A DNA stretch of 64,000 nucleotides, from the NCBI RefSeq assembly GCF_025997855.1, contig NZ_AP026560.1:2868501-2932500 (forward strand), in the 5' to 3' direction. The position numbers and the translations under genes are program-made. Of the stretch, positions 23,879 to 32,327 are shown one piece after another. Origin of the DNA: Deinococcus aetherius. GTDB lineage: Bacteria; Deinococcota; Deinococci; Deinococcales; Deinococcaceae. The notes under the pieces are model-generated. The model did not search any database. It saw only the letters and a list, made by a program, of their open reading frames with translations, and was not told where the DNA came from. Numbering within the stretch: the stretch's first letter is position 1; every line of letters starts with the position of its first letter.

Positions 23879-24676
23879 ATGAACTTCCCCACCACCTGCC
23901 CGGGCTGCGCGCGTGAGGTGCCCGCCGAGTTCGCGGACAGCCTGATCCACGAGCTGACGTGCCCGCAGTGCGGCACGCGCTACGTCGTCTTCGTGCGCAA
24001 GCAGAAGTTCGAGGTGCTGTTCGACCTCGGGACGAAGGCCCTGCTGGAGGGCTACGCGCGGGAGGCGGTGGCCTCTTTCTCGGCGGCGCTCGAACGCTTC
24101 TTCGAGTTCTACGTGCGGGCGTACGCGCTGGAGCGGGCGGCGGATACAGCGCTGGGCTTCGAGGACGCCCTGGCGGCGCTCGACGGCACCTGGCGCCACG
24201 TGGCGAGTCAGTCCGAGCGCCAGCTGGGGATGTTCGCCCTGGCCTACCTGCTGCGCGAGGGCAAATCTCCCGACTTCCTGACGCCGGGGGCCCTGGGCAC
24301 CGACTTTCGCAACCGGGTGATCCACCGGGGCGCCCTGCCGCGCCACGAGGAGGTGGAGGCGTACGCGGCGCGGGTTTTCGGGCTGATCGACCGGCTGCTC
24401 ACCGAGCTGGGGCCAGGCGCGGCGCAGGTCGAACTCGCCCAGGAGGGGGCCTTCGCGGCGCACCTCGCGGGGTTGCCGGAGGGGGTCGTGGCCGTGTTCG
24501 AGGAGCATCCGGGGATGTTCCGGGCGCGGCGCTTCGCGGGGCCGGACGGCGGGGAGACGGCGACCAAGACGGCTCCGCCCGGCCCGGCCACCACTCCGCC
24601 CCTCAACGACGCCCAGCGGTTCGCGTGGGCCCTCGCCGAGCGGGGGGCGCTGCTGAGTCCCCTCAAACGGCGGTAG
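23879..24676 (+). CDS. Zinc-ribbon protein with HEPN-like helical domain
   Basis: 265 residues. The N-terminus is a zinc ribbon (C7-x2-C10 ... C28-x2-C31). A helical domain follows (about 45-175, VLFDLGTKALLEGYAREAVASFSAALERFFEFYV). It includes DFRNRVIHRGALP, where R144-N145-x3-H149 matches the Rx4H pattern of HEPN ribonuclease or nucleotide-binding domains. The C-terminal 50 residues are Pro/Ala-rich. No MNT-type nucleotidyltransferase is adjacent. RNA binding or cleavage is possible but inferred only from this motif. Confidence 0.6.
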   Translation: MNFPTTCPGCAREVPAEFADSLIHELTCPQCGTRYVVFVRKQKFEVLFDLGTKALLEGYAREAVASFSAALERFFEFYVRAYALERAADTALGFEDALAALDGTWRHVASQSERQLGMFALAYLLREGKSPDFLTPGALGTDFRNRVIHRGALPRHEEVEAYAARVFGLIDRLLTELGPGAAQVELAQEGAFAAHLAGLPEGVVAVFEEHPGMFRARRFAGPDGGETATKTAPPGPATTPPLNDAQRFAWALAERGALLSPLKRR

Positions 24677-24708
24677 CCGGGGGAGCACGGCCCCGCTTAG
24701 AATGCGTC

Positions 24709-26433
24709 ATGAGGGCACCGGGCGGGGAACGAGCGGAACGGCAGCGGCTGGTGCGCGTGGCGCGCGGGCTGGAGGAGGGTGATCTCCTCGTGCGGGGGGC
24801 AGGGGTCGTGCAGCCCGCGACGGGAGAGGTGTTCGCGGCGGACGTGCTCGTCGCCCAGGGGCGGGTCGCCGCTCTCGTCGGCGCGGGCTCGGGCACGCGG
24901 GCGGCGCGGACGGTGGAGGCGCGCGGAGCCTTCCTCGCCCCGGGCTTCATGGACGCCCATGTCCACATCGAGTCGAGCCTGCTGACGCCCGCCCGCTTCG
25001 CCGAGGCCGTGCTGCCGCGTGGCACGACGGCGGTCGTCGCCGAGCCGCACGAGGTCGTGAACGTGCTGGGGGCGCCCGGGCTCGCCTGGATGCTGGAGGC
25101 GGGGAGGGGGTCGGGCCTGCGCGTCTTCGCCTCGGTGCCGTCCTGCGTGCCCGCGAGCGAGTTCGAGCGGGGCGGGGCGCGGATGGACGCGGCGGAGGTG
25201 GAAGCGGCCCTGCGGCTCCCGGGCGTCCTGGGCCTCGCCGAACTGATGAACTACCCCGGGGTGCTGGGCGGTGATCCCCATGTCTGGGACGTGCTCGACG
25301 CGGGGCGGGGCGGGCGGGTGGACGGTCACGCGGCGGGGGTGACGGGCCGCGACCTGATGGCCTACGCGGCGGCGGGCGTCCACTCCGACCACGAGGCGAC
25401 CACCCCGGAGGAGGCCCGCGAGCGGCTGCGCGCGGGGTTGTGGCTGATGGTGCGCGAGGGCTCGGCGGCGCGGAACCTGGAGGCTCTGCTCCCCGTGCTG
25501 CGGGGGCGCCCCCGCCGCGCAATGCTCGTCAGCGACGACGTGAGCGTGGACGAACTGCTGGGGCTGGGCCATCTCGACCGCCTGCTGCGCGCCTGCGTGG
25601 CGGGCGGCCTCCACCCCGCCGATGCCGTGGCGCTCGTGACCTGCAACCCCGCCGAGTACTGGGGCCTGCCCGACCTGGGGCTCGTCGCGCCCGGGTATCA
25701 CGCCGACTTCGTGCTCCTGCGCGACCTGACAGGCTTCGAGGTGCTGGAGACCTTCGTGGGCGGGCAGGAGGCCCGGGCCGGAGGCGTCACCCCACCCCTC
25801 CCCGGCGGCGGGGTGGACCTGGGGCCGGGGTGGGACACGGCGACCTTCGAGGTGCCGGGGCACTGGCCCGTCATGGAGGTGCGGCCCGACCAGATCACGA
25901 CCGGGGTGGGCGAGCCGGGCACCGGGGACGCGCGGCTCGTGGTCGCCGACCGCTACGGGCGCGGCGAGCACGCGGCGTGCTGGACCTCAGGCACGGGGAT
26001 GAAGGGCGGCGCCCTGGCCGTCAGCATCCTGCACGACGCCCACCACGTCGCGGTGCTGGGGGGCACGGACGTGGACGTGCGGGCGGCGGGCCGGGCCCTG
26101 GAGGCGCTGGGCGGCGGCGTGGTCGTGGTGGCGGGGGGCGAGGTGCGCGCCGGCCTCCCCCTTCCCTTCGCGGGCCTGATGAGCGACCTGCCCCCGCGCG
26201 AGGCCGCCGCCCGGCTTGCGGAGGTCACGGCGGCGGCCCGCTCGCTGGGCTGCACCCTCCCTTACCCCGTCACCACCCTCAGCTTCCTGGGCCTGAGCGT
26301 GATTCCGGCCCTCAAGCTCACCCCGCGCGGCCTGCTGGACGTGACGGCGTGGCGGCTTCTGCCGCGCGAGGAGGAAGGGGGTCACGGCGCCCCCGGAAGG
26401 CGGCTCGAACGGGCGGGGGGGGGAGGCGCCTGA
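24709..26433 (+). CDS. ade: Adenine deaminase
   Basis: A 574-residue amidohydrolase converting adenine to hypoxanthine and ammonia for purine salvage. The metal-binding motif PGFMDAHVHIESSLLTPARF, then GTTAVVAEPHEVVNVLG, RVDGHAAGVTGRDLMAYAAAGVHSDHE (further metal ligands) and the C-terminal GMKGGALAVSILHDAHHVAVLG are characteristic of bacterial Ade. The ATG follows TAGAAT (24698-24703) by 5 nt, so the long open frame upstream is not used. The last 20 residues are Gly/Arg-rich and poorly conserved in type. Confidence 0.93.
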   Translation: MRAPGGERAERQRLVRVARGLEEGDLLVRGAGVVQPATGEVFAADVLVAQGRVAALVGAGSGTRAARTVEARGAFLAPGFMDAHVHIESSLLTPARFAEAVLPRGTTAVVAEPHEVVNVLGAPGLAWMLEAGRGSGLRVFASVPSCVPASEFERGGARMDAAEVEAALRLPGVLGLAELMNYPGVLGGDPHVWDVLDAGRGGRVDGHAAGVTGRDLMAYAAAGVHSDHEATTPEEARERLRAGLWLMVREGSAARNLEALLPVLRGRPRRAMLVSDDVSVDELLGLGHLDRLLRACVAGGLHPADAVALVTCNPAEYWGLPDLGLVAPGYHADFVLLRDLTGFEVLETFVGGQEARAGGVTPPLPGGGVDLGPGWDTATFEVPGHWPVMEVRPDQITTGVGEPGTGDARLVVADRYGRGEHAACWTSGTGMKGGALAVSILHDAHHVAVLGGTDVDVRAAGRALEALGGGVVVVAGGEVRAGLPLPFAGLMSDLPPREAAARLAEVTAAARSLGCTLPYPVTTLSFLGLSVIPALKLTPRGLLDVTAWRLLPREEEGGHGAPGRRLERAGGGGA

Positions 26434-26545
26434 CGCCGAGTTCATCTTCAAAAGGTTGTGCGTACCTCACCACCGCAAGGCTGGGCGGGGCTGCTCCTCT
26501 CTGGGCTCCTCGCACCGTAGCTGGCGCTCAGACAGAGAATAGAGC

Positions 26546-27493
26546 ATGTCGCTTACCCCCATTCTGGCGATGCTAATTCCCCGGGCGGACTTTGCCGCAC
26601 GGATGCAACGCCTGATCCACCCCACCCTGCCCCCAGGGGTCACTGCTCGGGGGCTAGACACCACTCCTGACCCTTGGATTCGGTCCTGGCCTGTCCACTT
26701 TGGCGCAGGCGACTGGCTCAACCCCATGACGCCGATAGATCGGAGCAAAGCTATGCGCGTCCTTCAGGCCATCGAAGGGGAAGGTGTGGACGCTCTCGTC
26801 GGCGCCTTCTGGTCGGACAAGCTCGGAGAACTGAGAACTTTGTTCATCGACATCGGGACCCAGGCGGAAGACGTGGTGAGCCAGAGCGTACGGGTGCGGA
26901 TCAACCATGAGGTGCAGGATTTGCTGGGCCGACCTGGGCAGGACGTTCTGGTCGAGGCGACACTCCCCCTGGATCTGGGGTTGGTCACCCGCCACTCCCC
27001 CGCAACCGTATGGCCGTCCCTGATGCTGTTACGCAAGGTCGTCGAACTGTTGGAGCCCACGGTTGCCTGGGAAACAACTGTTGAGAACTTGGATCACCGA
27101 GCCACCTACAGGAGGACGGGGCGAGCTGTCTACGAGGTCAGGTTTCAACAGGAGGAGACACCCTGGCGGGACATATACCGAACCGTCGTCTTGGGTCCCG
27201 CCCTACGCAAGCGGCTGGACCTGCTCAGCCCGCAAGCAAGGCGCCTGCCGGACATTTACGCCTGGTTTGCGGACGGTCCCATGTTGTGGTTGATGGGCCC
27301 CGACACTTTTGAAATGACGTATGCCACCGTCCACGTCCAGGTGGCAGGCCCGGAGGGTCCATTTCTGATGTCTTTTGATGACCCGTGGATGGCCGAGTTG
27401 CTCTACGAGACGGGACAGCGGCATCGAAAGGCGTTGCAGGAGTTGCTGCGCCCATTGCGTGAGGAGCAGACACCCGAACACGGACCAATCTAG
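26546..27493 (+). CDS. Hypothetical protein of lower GC content
   Basis: 315 residues, not recognised. It appears soluble, with alternating hydrophobic and polar stretches (DVLVEATLPLDLGLVTRHSP, VWPSLMLLRKVVELLEP, RTGRAVYEVRFQQEETPWRDIY) and no signal peptide or membrane helix. Codon use is clearly less GC-rich than in ade or the hydrolase on either side, which suggests acquisition. A GAGAAT box (26535-26540) lies 5 nt before the ATG. The 112 nt before the start contain nothing else I can support. Confidence 0.65.
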   Translation: MSLTPILAMLIPRADFAARMQRLIHPTLPPGVTARGLDTTPDPWIRSWPVHFGAGDWLNPMTPIDRSKAMRVLQAIEGEGVDALVGAFWSDKLGELRTLFIDIGTQAEDVVSQSVRVRINHEVQDLLGRPGQDVLVEATLPLDLGLVTRHSPATVWPSLMLLRKVVELLEPTVAWETTVENLDHRATYRRTGRAVYEVRFQQEETPWRDIYRTVVLGPALRKRLDLLSPQARRLPDIYAWFADGPMLWLMGPDTFEMTYATVHVQVAGPEGPFLMSFDDPWMAELLYETGQRHRKALQELLRPLREEQTPEHGPI

Positions 27494-27584
27494 AGTGGCC
27501 TTAAGGAGTTGTCAGCCGCCCAGGTCAAGAAACATTTCCCCTCCTCGCACCGATCACTCCCGCCCGTCCTGAAGACTGCTCCCT

Positions 27585-28457
27585 ATGCCGACCCATCATC
27601 AGATCGTCGTGAACGGGGTGCGCCTCCATTACGTCGAGGTGGGGAACCCGCAGGGCCCGCTCGCCGTGCTTCTCCACGGCTTTCCCGAATTCTGGCGGGC
27701 GTGGGAGCGGCAGATCGAACCGCTGGCCCGCGCGGGCTTTCGGGTCGTCGTGCCCGACCTGCGGGGGTACAACCTCAGCGAGAAGCCGCCGGGCGTGAGC
27801 GCTTACCGGGTGGGCACCCTCCAGGAGGACGTGGCGGCCCTGATCCGCGCGCTGGGGCAGGGGCGGGCGCACGTCGTCGGGCACGACTGGGGCGGTATCG
27901 TCGCCTGGGCGCTGGCGATCCGGCAGCCGGAGGTGGTGGACCGGCTGGTGATCCTGAACGCGCCGCATCCGGCCCGGGCGCGGCAGGTCGCCCGCAAGCC
28001 CGCGCAGTGGCGGCGCTCGTGGTACATCTTCTTCTTTCAACTTCCCTGGCTACCGGAACGGTTCCTGCACCGCTTCGGCGCGTGGGCGCTGCACGGCACG
28101 AATCCACAGGCGTACACCGACGAGGACCGGCGCCTGTACCGGGAGGCCTGGGATCAGCCGGGCGCCGCCACCGCCATGATCAACTACTACCGGGCGCTGC
28201 GGCGCTCCCGCCGGGCCCGCCGCGAGAGCGCGTCGGGGGCGCAGGTGCGGGTGCCTACCCTGGTGATCTGGGGCCAGCGGGACGTGGCGCTCCTCCCCGA
28301 ACTCGCCGACGGGCTGGACCGCTGGGTGCCGGACCTGCGGGTGGTGCGCCTTCCCCGCGCGAGCCACTGGGTCATGCGCGACGAGCCGGTGCGGGTGAAC
28401 AACCTGCTGGTCGAGTTCCTGTCCGGGGCGTTGGTGGAGGCGAGCGTCCCGACGTAA
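27585..28457 (+). CDS. Epoxide-hydrolase-like alpha/beta hydrolase
   Basis: A 290-residue cytosolic enzyme. [14 protein letters not shown] (oxyanion HGxP motif at 31-34), [21 protein letters not shown] and the nucleophile elbow [12 protein letters not shown] with Asp101 are the epoxide hydrolase/haloalkane dehalogenase pattern. The late [16 protein letters not shown] supplies the acid and [13 protein letters not shown] the catalytic His. Epoxide hydrolysis is more likely than dehalogenation because of the HGFPE motif. The following 212 nt (28458-28669) contain no gene or clear regulatory structure. Confidence 0.85.
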   Translation: MPTHHQIVVNGVRLHYVEVGNPQGPLAVLLHGFPEFWRAWERQIEPLARAGFRVVVPDLRGYNLSEKPPGVSAYRVGTLQEDVAALIRALGQGRAHVVGHDWGGIVAWALAIRQPEVVDRLVILNAPHPARARQVARKPAQWRRSWYIFFFQLPWLPERFLHRFGAWALHGTNPQAYTDEDRRLYREAWDQPGAATAMINYYRALRRSRRARRESASGAQVRVPTLVIWGQRDVALLPELADGLDRWVPDLRVVRLPRASHWVMRDEPVRVNNLLVEFLSGALVEASVPT

Positions 28458-28669
28458 GCACTCAAGGTTGCCTCACCCACCGTGATTTCCCCACGCACCC
28501 AGGCCGCTCCGGTCTCCACCACCCGGAGGCCGTCTCCCGGCGCGCTCGGCACCATCCGCCTCCCAGGGAGTCGGGGCTGGTGGTCCTGACCGTCGAACCT
28601 CACGTCGCCTCCTGGTCCGGCGGCTCCCGGTGGGGTGCGCCCGGCCCATCCTCCGTGCCATTCTGCCCC

Positions 28670-29035
28670 ATGACGCAAATTACGGTCGAGGGGTACGGGG
28701 TTATCACAGCGCGCGAGGGCGAGCGGCTGGTGCTCGCGCTGGAGCGGGGCGGGGTGGACATCCTGCACCGCTGCGGGGGGCAGGCGCGCTGCACGACCTG
28801 CCGGGTGAGCTTCTCGGAGGGCGAGCCCACGGTCATGACCGTCGCCGAGCGGGACAAGCTGGCGGAAAAGGGGCTCCTCGGCACGGCCCGCCTCTCCTGT
28901 CAGATCGAGTGCCACGGGGACATGAGCCTCACGCCCCTCCAGACGGCGCGGTCGAGCGGGCTGGAGCCGGGCAAATCTCCTGCCGAACACATCGAGCCGG
29001 GGCCGCAGTGGGTGCCGCGCGAGACCCAGGCCTGA
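28670..29035 (+). CDS. [2Fe-2S] ferredoxin
   Basis: A 121-residue electron-transfer protein of the adrenodoxin/plant ferredoxin fold. The cluster ligands are C35, C41, C44 (C-x5-C-x2-C) and C77 in ARLSCQIEC. The C-terminal 35 residues extend beyond the fold and are Pro/Glu-rich. The ATG at 28670 follows a degenerate CATTCT by 5 nt; the long upstream frame is not credible. No obvious redox partner is adjacent. Confidence 0.87.
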   Translation: MTQITVEGYGVITAREGERLVLALERGGVDILHRCGGQARCTTCRVSFSEGEPTVMTVAERDKLAEKGLLGTARLSCQIECHGDMSLTPLQTARSSGLEPGKSPAEHIEPGPQWVPRETQA

Positions 29036-29038
29036 GGC

Positions 29039-29801
29039 TCAGGCGGAACCCGTTCCTGGGGGGCCGTGGCCGCTCCCCCCACCTCCCCGGCCCGCTCCGC
29101 CCCCGCCGCCGAGCGGGTCGGTGGTGGCGGGCGTCCAGGTGTCGCACCCACAGCGGGGGCAGGGGCCCAACCGGCGTGAGCAGCGTCCCGCAGTTCGTGC
29201 AGGCGACCTCGCCCACGTGGTTCTCGCTGGCCGGGAGGTGCCGGGGCGGCTCCAGGTCCCACGGCGGCACGACCGGGAGGCCCGCCGGGGCGCCCTGGGC
29301 GCGCACGAAGAGGCTGAGGTCGCCGTCCTGCTCGAAGTAAGCGCGGTGAACCTCCCCAAGCTGGCGCACCCCCTGGGCCCGCAACCTCTCGAAGAGGTCC
29401 TCGCAGCCCAGCGCCTCCAGACCGATCACCCCGTCCCTCACGAGTTCGACGGGCGTGCCCTCGACAAAGGTCTCGACCCGCTCGCTGCGGATGACCAGAT
29501 AGGCCAGCAGCCGCTGAAAGCCCACCACGAGCGCGAGCACCAGCATCGCGTGCAGCAGCGGCACCTCGGGGTAGAGAACATGGGGTCGCCCGCCGCCGAG
29601 CCCAGCGCGATCACGATGGCGAGTTCGAGGGGGCTGAGCTGCGCCAGACCGCACTTCCCGGTGACCCGCAGCAGGAAGACCAGCCACAGGAAGATCAAGG
29701 CGGTGCGGAAGACGATCTCCAGCAGGAAGAGCGGCGGCACGTCCCCAGGAACATCCGCCCCAGGTCGAAGGGCGTGACAGGCGCGCCGCCCCCCCGCTCA
29801 C
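29039..29801 (-). pseudogene. YetF/DUF421-like membrane protein, multiply frameshifted
   Basis: The family signature is present but split over frames. Starting at GTG 29801, PVTPFDLGRMFLG, then PPLFLLEIVFRTALIFLWLVFLLRV..QLSPLELAIVIALGSAAGDPMF, then YPEVPLLHAMLVLALVVGFQRLLAYL..VETFVEGTPVELVRDG, then CPRCGCDTWTPATTDPLGGG each need a different frame. The shifts fall in a 7-C run (29789-29795), a 4-C run (29743-29746), a GAGA duplication (29573-29577) and a GGGGCCC run (29162-29168). The original would be a two- or three-helix membrane protein with a C-terminal zinc ribbon (CTNC ... CPRC). It is either a decaying gene or a stretch of poor sequence. Its start overlaps the upstream small gene. Confidence 0.7.
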
Positions 29802-29989
29802 GTCCGCTCCTCGCCCGGCGGCGCGTCCTGGGGCGTCAGGCCCAGTCCTGCAAGCACCCGCTCCCGGTCCCAGCCGATCAGGGCGCAGAGTTCGGCGAGG
29901 GCGGCCTCGAACTCGGCGGTGCTCGGCGTCAACTCACGCAGCCGCGCCCATAGGGCGTTGCGCCGTTCCAGGAAGTCGCGGGAAGGCAT
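29798..29989 (-). CDS. Small hypothetical protein upstream of the YetF-like gene
   Basis: A 63-residue helical, acidic protein, MPSRDFLERRNALWARLREL followed by TPSTAEFEAALAELCALIGWDRERVLAGLGL, not recognised. The pattern resembles a short helix-turn-helix or coiled segment. Its TGA overlaps the GTG start of the YetF-like gene (GTGA), so they were probably one transcript. A TAGACT box lies 10 nt upstream of the ATG. The ATG at 29989 is preferred over an upstream in-frame start because of this box. Confidence 0.55.
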   Translation of the reverse strand: MPSRDFLERRNALWARLRELTPSTAEFEAALAELCALIGWDRERVLAGLGLTPQDAPPGEERT

Positions 29990-30079
29990 GGTGAGGAGCA
30001 GTCTAAAGGGCTGGCCTGAGCGGCAAAGACAAAGCCGAGGGGCCAGGCGTTGCACCTGACCCCGCCTTCCTCACCTGCC

Positions 30080-31111
30080 TCAGCGGTAACGCGCGATGTC
30101 CCGCAGGTGGGCGTTGTAGTCGTGGTTGACGTAAATCTTGCCGTTCAGCCCGTGCAGGAAGTACAGGGCGTCCCGCCCGTCGTCCATCTTGCGCTTGGGC
30201 TTGACGACGCTCAGGAGCGCGGCCTGCCCCGGGTTGTTGATCGGCCCGGCGGGCAGGCCCATGCGGGTGTAGGTCGAGTACGGCGTGTCCTTGGTGAAGT
30301 CCCCGGCGCTGCGGTCGAGTTCGGGCAGGTCCTTGCCCAGCCCGTAGGCGACGGTAGGGTCGCTCCCCAGGGCGATACCGTCGCGCAACCTGTTGAGGAA
30401 CACCCCGGCGATGATCGGCATCTCCTCGTCGTTCGCGGCCTCGGCCTGCACCATGCTGGCGAGGATCACCCAGTCGCGCACGCTCAGGCCCAGCCTCTTG
30501 GCGGCGGCGATGTTGGCGGGCGTGAACTCCTGCTCCATGCGCCCCACCATCTCCTGCACGGCGCTCCTGGGGGTCTGCCCTACCCGGAACTCGTAGGTGG
30601 CGGGAAAGACGAAGCCCTCCAGGTTCTTCTGCTTGCCCCGCGCGTAGGGGCTCAGAGAAGCGTCGTTGAGGGCCGCCTGGACCTCCGCCGCCCCAAACCC
30701 GGCCTTCTCGAAGATGGGGGGGATGTCCTTGATGCGCCGTCCCTCGGGGATGGTGACGTTCACGGTGGGGATGCGCGCGGGGCCCGCCAGCCGCTCGGCG
30801 ACCTGATAGACGTTCATGGTGCCGCTGAGGTCGTACAGCCCCTCCTTGAGGCGGCCCGCCGTGCCGTTGCGGTCCATCACGAAGCGCAGGGCGCGGGCGT
30901 TCTTCACGATGCCGCGCGCCTCCAGGCGACGCGCGATGGCCGGGAGCGTGTCACCCGGCTTGACCTCTAGAGTGTAGGGCCCTCCGCCCGCCGGACCCGT
31001 GAGGCTGCGCAGGTACAGGAAGACCCCGCCCGCCGCGAGCAGCAGCAACACGAACAGCGTGAGGAGCAGCCACACCCACCATGGCGTGCCCCGCCCTTGC
31101 AACCGCGTCAC
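30080..31111 (-). CDS. mltG: Endolytic murein transglycosylase MltG
   Basis: A 343-residue inner-membrane enzyme that cleaves nascent glycan strands and sets their length. An N-terminal membrane helix ([22 protein letters not shown]) is followed by a LysM-like domain ([24 protein letters not shown]) and the YceG catalytic domain. The latter has [13 protein letters not shown] with the catalytic Glu, then [35 protein letters not shown] and [22 protein letters not shown]. The GTG start overlaps the stop of the PfkB gene (GTGA), indicating coupling. Confidence 0.93.
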   Translation of the reverse strand: MTRLQGRGTPWWVWLLLTLFVLLLLAAGGVFLYLRSLTGPAGGGPYTLEVKPGDTLPAIARRLEARGIVKNARALRFVMDRNGTAGRLKEGLYDLSGTMNVYQVAERLAGPARIPTVNVTIPEGRRIKDIPPIFEKAGFGAAEVQAALNDASLSPYARGKQKNLEGFVFPATYEFRVGQTPRSAVQEMVGRMEQEFTPANIAAAKRLGLSVRDWVILASMVQAEAANDEEMPIIAGVFLNRLRDGIALGSDPTVAYGLGKDLPELDRSAGDFTKDTPYSTYTRMGLPAGPINNPGQAALLSVVKPKRKMDDGRDALYFLHGLNGKIYVNHDYNAHLRDIARYR

Positions 31112-32094
31112 GCCCCCACTCCCGGGCGGAAGGCGGCGAGCCGGGCCTGAAGCTCCGCGTCGGCGGGAGGCCGGGCCCCGAAGCGGGCGACCACCCACCC
31201 ACCCACCTGCACAGCCAGCCGGGCGGCGGACACGGCGTCCCCGTGGCGCAGCCACTCGGCCAGGAAGGCGCCCCCGAAGCTGTCCCCGGCCCCGGTCGCG
31301 TCGATCAGGCGGTCCCGGGTGGCCGCGACCCGGGTGCGCGGTTGAGCAGGACCTTCCAGCAGGGCGCCCTCCTCGTCGAGCTTGAGGACGACGAGGGCGT
31401 GCGGGTAGCGCCCGCGCAGCCAGTCGAGCGCCCGGTCCGGGTCGGTGCAGCCGCTCATGGCGTGCGCCTCGTCCTCGTTGGGAAAGATCACGTCGAAGGG
31501 AATGGCGTCCACGATCTCCAGGAAGCTCTCGCGCCCCATCTGCCCGATCATCTGAAAGCTGCCCGGGTCGAGGCTGAGGGTGGCCCCGCCCGCCTTGGCG
31601 ATCCGGGCGGCCTCCAGGGCGGCGGCGCGCGGCGGGTCGCGGAAGAGGCTCCAGGCGGTGAGGTGGAGGTGCCCGGCGCCCACCAGAACCTCGCGCGGCA
31701 GTTCCCCGGGCAGCAGTTCCCAGTCGGCACCCTGCCCGGTGAGCATGGCCCGCTGGCCCCGCTGGTCGATCAGGGCGAGGATCACCCCGGTGCGGTGTTC
31801 ACCGCTGAGGACGAGGTGACCCTCCACCCCCTCAGCCTCCAGCTCGGCGGTCGCCAGTTCGCCGAAGCGGTCGCGGCCGATCTTGCCCACGAAGGCGGTG
31901 GGGTACCCGGCGCGGCTCGCCCACACGGCGAGGTTCGCCGCCGAGCCGCCGCCCGAGAGTTCGAGCCGCCCGGTCGTGTCCCCCCCGGCCATCAGGATGG
32001 TGTCGGGCTTGGCGAGCACGTCCCACGCGAGGTCGCCCAGCGACACCAGCGGTCCCCGCACCCCGCGCCCGTGCTTGTGCTGATCCTGAGTCAT
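31108..32094 (-). CDS. PfkB-family carbohydrate kinase
   Basis: A 328-residue ribokinase-fold kinase. [33 protein letters not shown] is the first PfkB signature, and [20 protein letters not shown] the second, with the catalytic Asp in GAGD. The sugar or nucleoside substrate is not evident. A TATGCT box lies 11 nt upstream of the ATG. The start codon overlaps, on the opposite strand, the ATG of a short plus-strand ORF (32093). It is followed by mltG. Confidence 0.88.
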   Translation of the reverse strand: MTQDQHKHGRGVRGPLVSLGDLAWDVLAKPDTILMAGGDTTGRLELSGGGSAANLAVWASRAGYPTAFVGKIGRDRFGELATAELEAEGVEGHLVLSGEHRTGVILALIDQRGQRAMLTGQGADWELLPGELPREVLVGAGHLHLTAWSLFRDPPRAAALEAARIAKAGGATLSLDPGSFQMIGQMGRESFLEIVDAIPFDVIFPNEDEAHAMSGCTDPDRALDWLRGRYPHALVVLKLDEEGALLEGPAQPRTRVAATRDRLIDATGAGDSFGGAFLAEWLRHGDAVSAARLAVQVGGWVVARFGARPPADAELQARLAAFRPGVGA

Positions 32095-32245
32095 GACTGA
32101 CGCGCAGCATACCCTCTGCGGTAATGGTGGGAGTGCGGGCCCAGCACTCCGCCCGCACCCGCCGGACGCGGACGCCACCGGCTTCCCGGGCGACTTCCTC
32201 TCTCAGGAGGACCACGAGGCGGCGCTGGCGGCCTTTCGCGCTTGA
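32093..32245 (+). CDS. Possible small protein, 50 residues
   Basis: An ORF of 50 codons beginning [20 protein letters not shown] and ending [18 protein letters not shown]. The C-terminal segment looks like a genuine amphipathic helix, and codon choice is normal for the genome. Its ATG lies back to back with that of the PfkB kinase. A GATCCT sequence lies 5-6 nt upstream, weakly fitting the leaderless promoter pattern. It could also be the relic of a larger gene. No function can be suggested. Confidence 0.35.
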   Translation: MTDAQHTLCGNGGSAGPALRPHPPDADATGFPGDFLSQEDHEAALAAFRA

Positions 32246-32327
32246 GAGGACAGCGTGGGAATCCTGACCCCGCAGGGGACTGAGGACGCGGCACGGTGAG
32301 GCGGGGCCGGGGATGCGACACTGACCC

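Noticed and set aside
28929..29801. A 290-residue single protein on the minus strand
   Set aside because: Only its middle resembles a known family; the ends belong to other frames of the damaged YetF-like gene.
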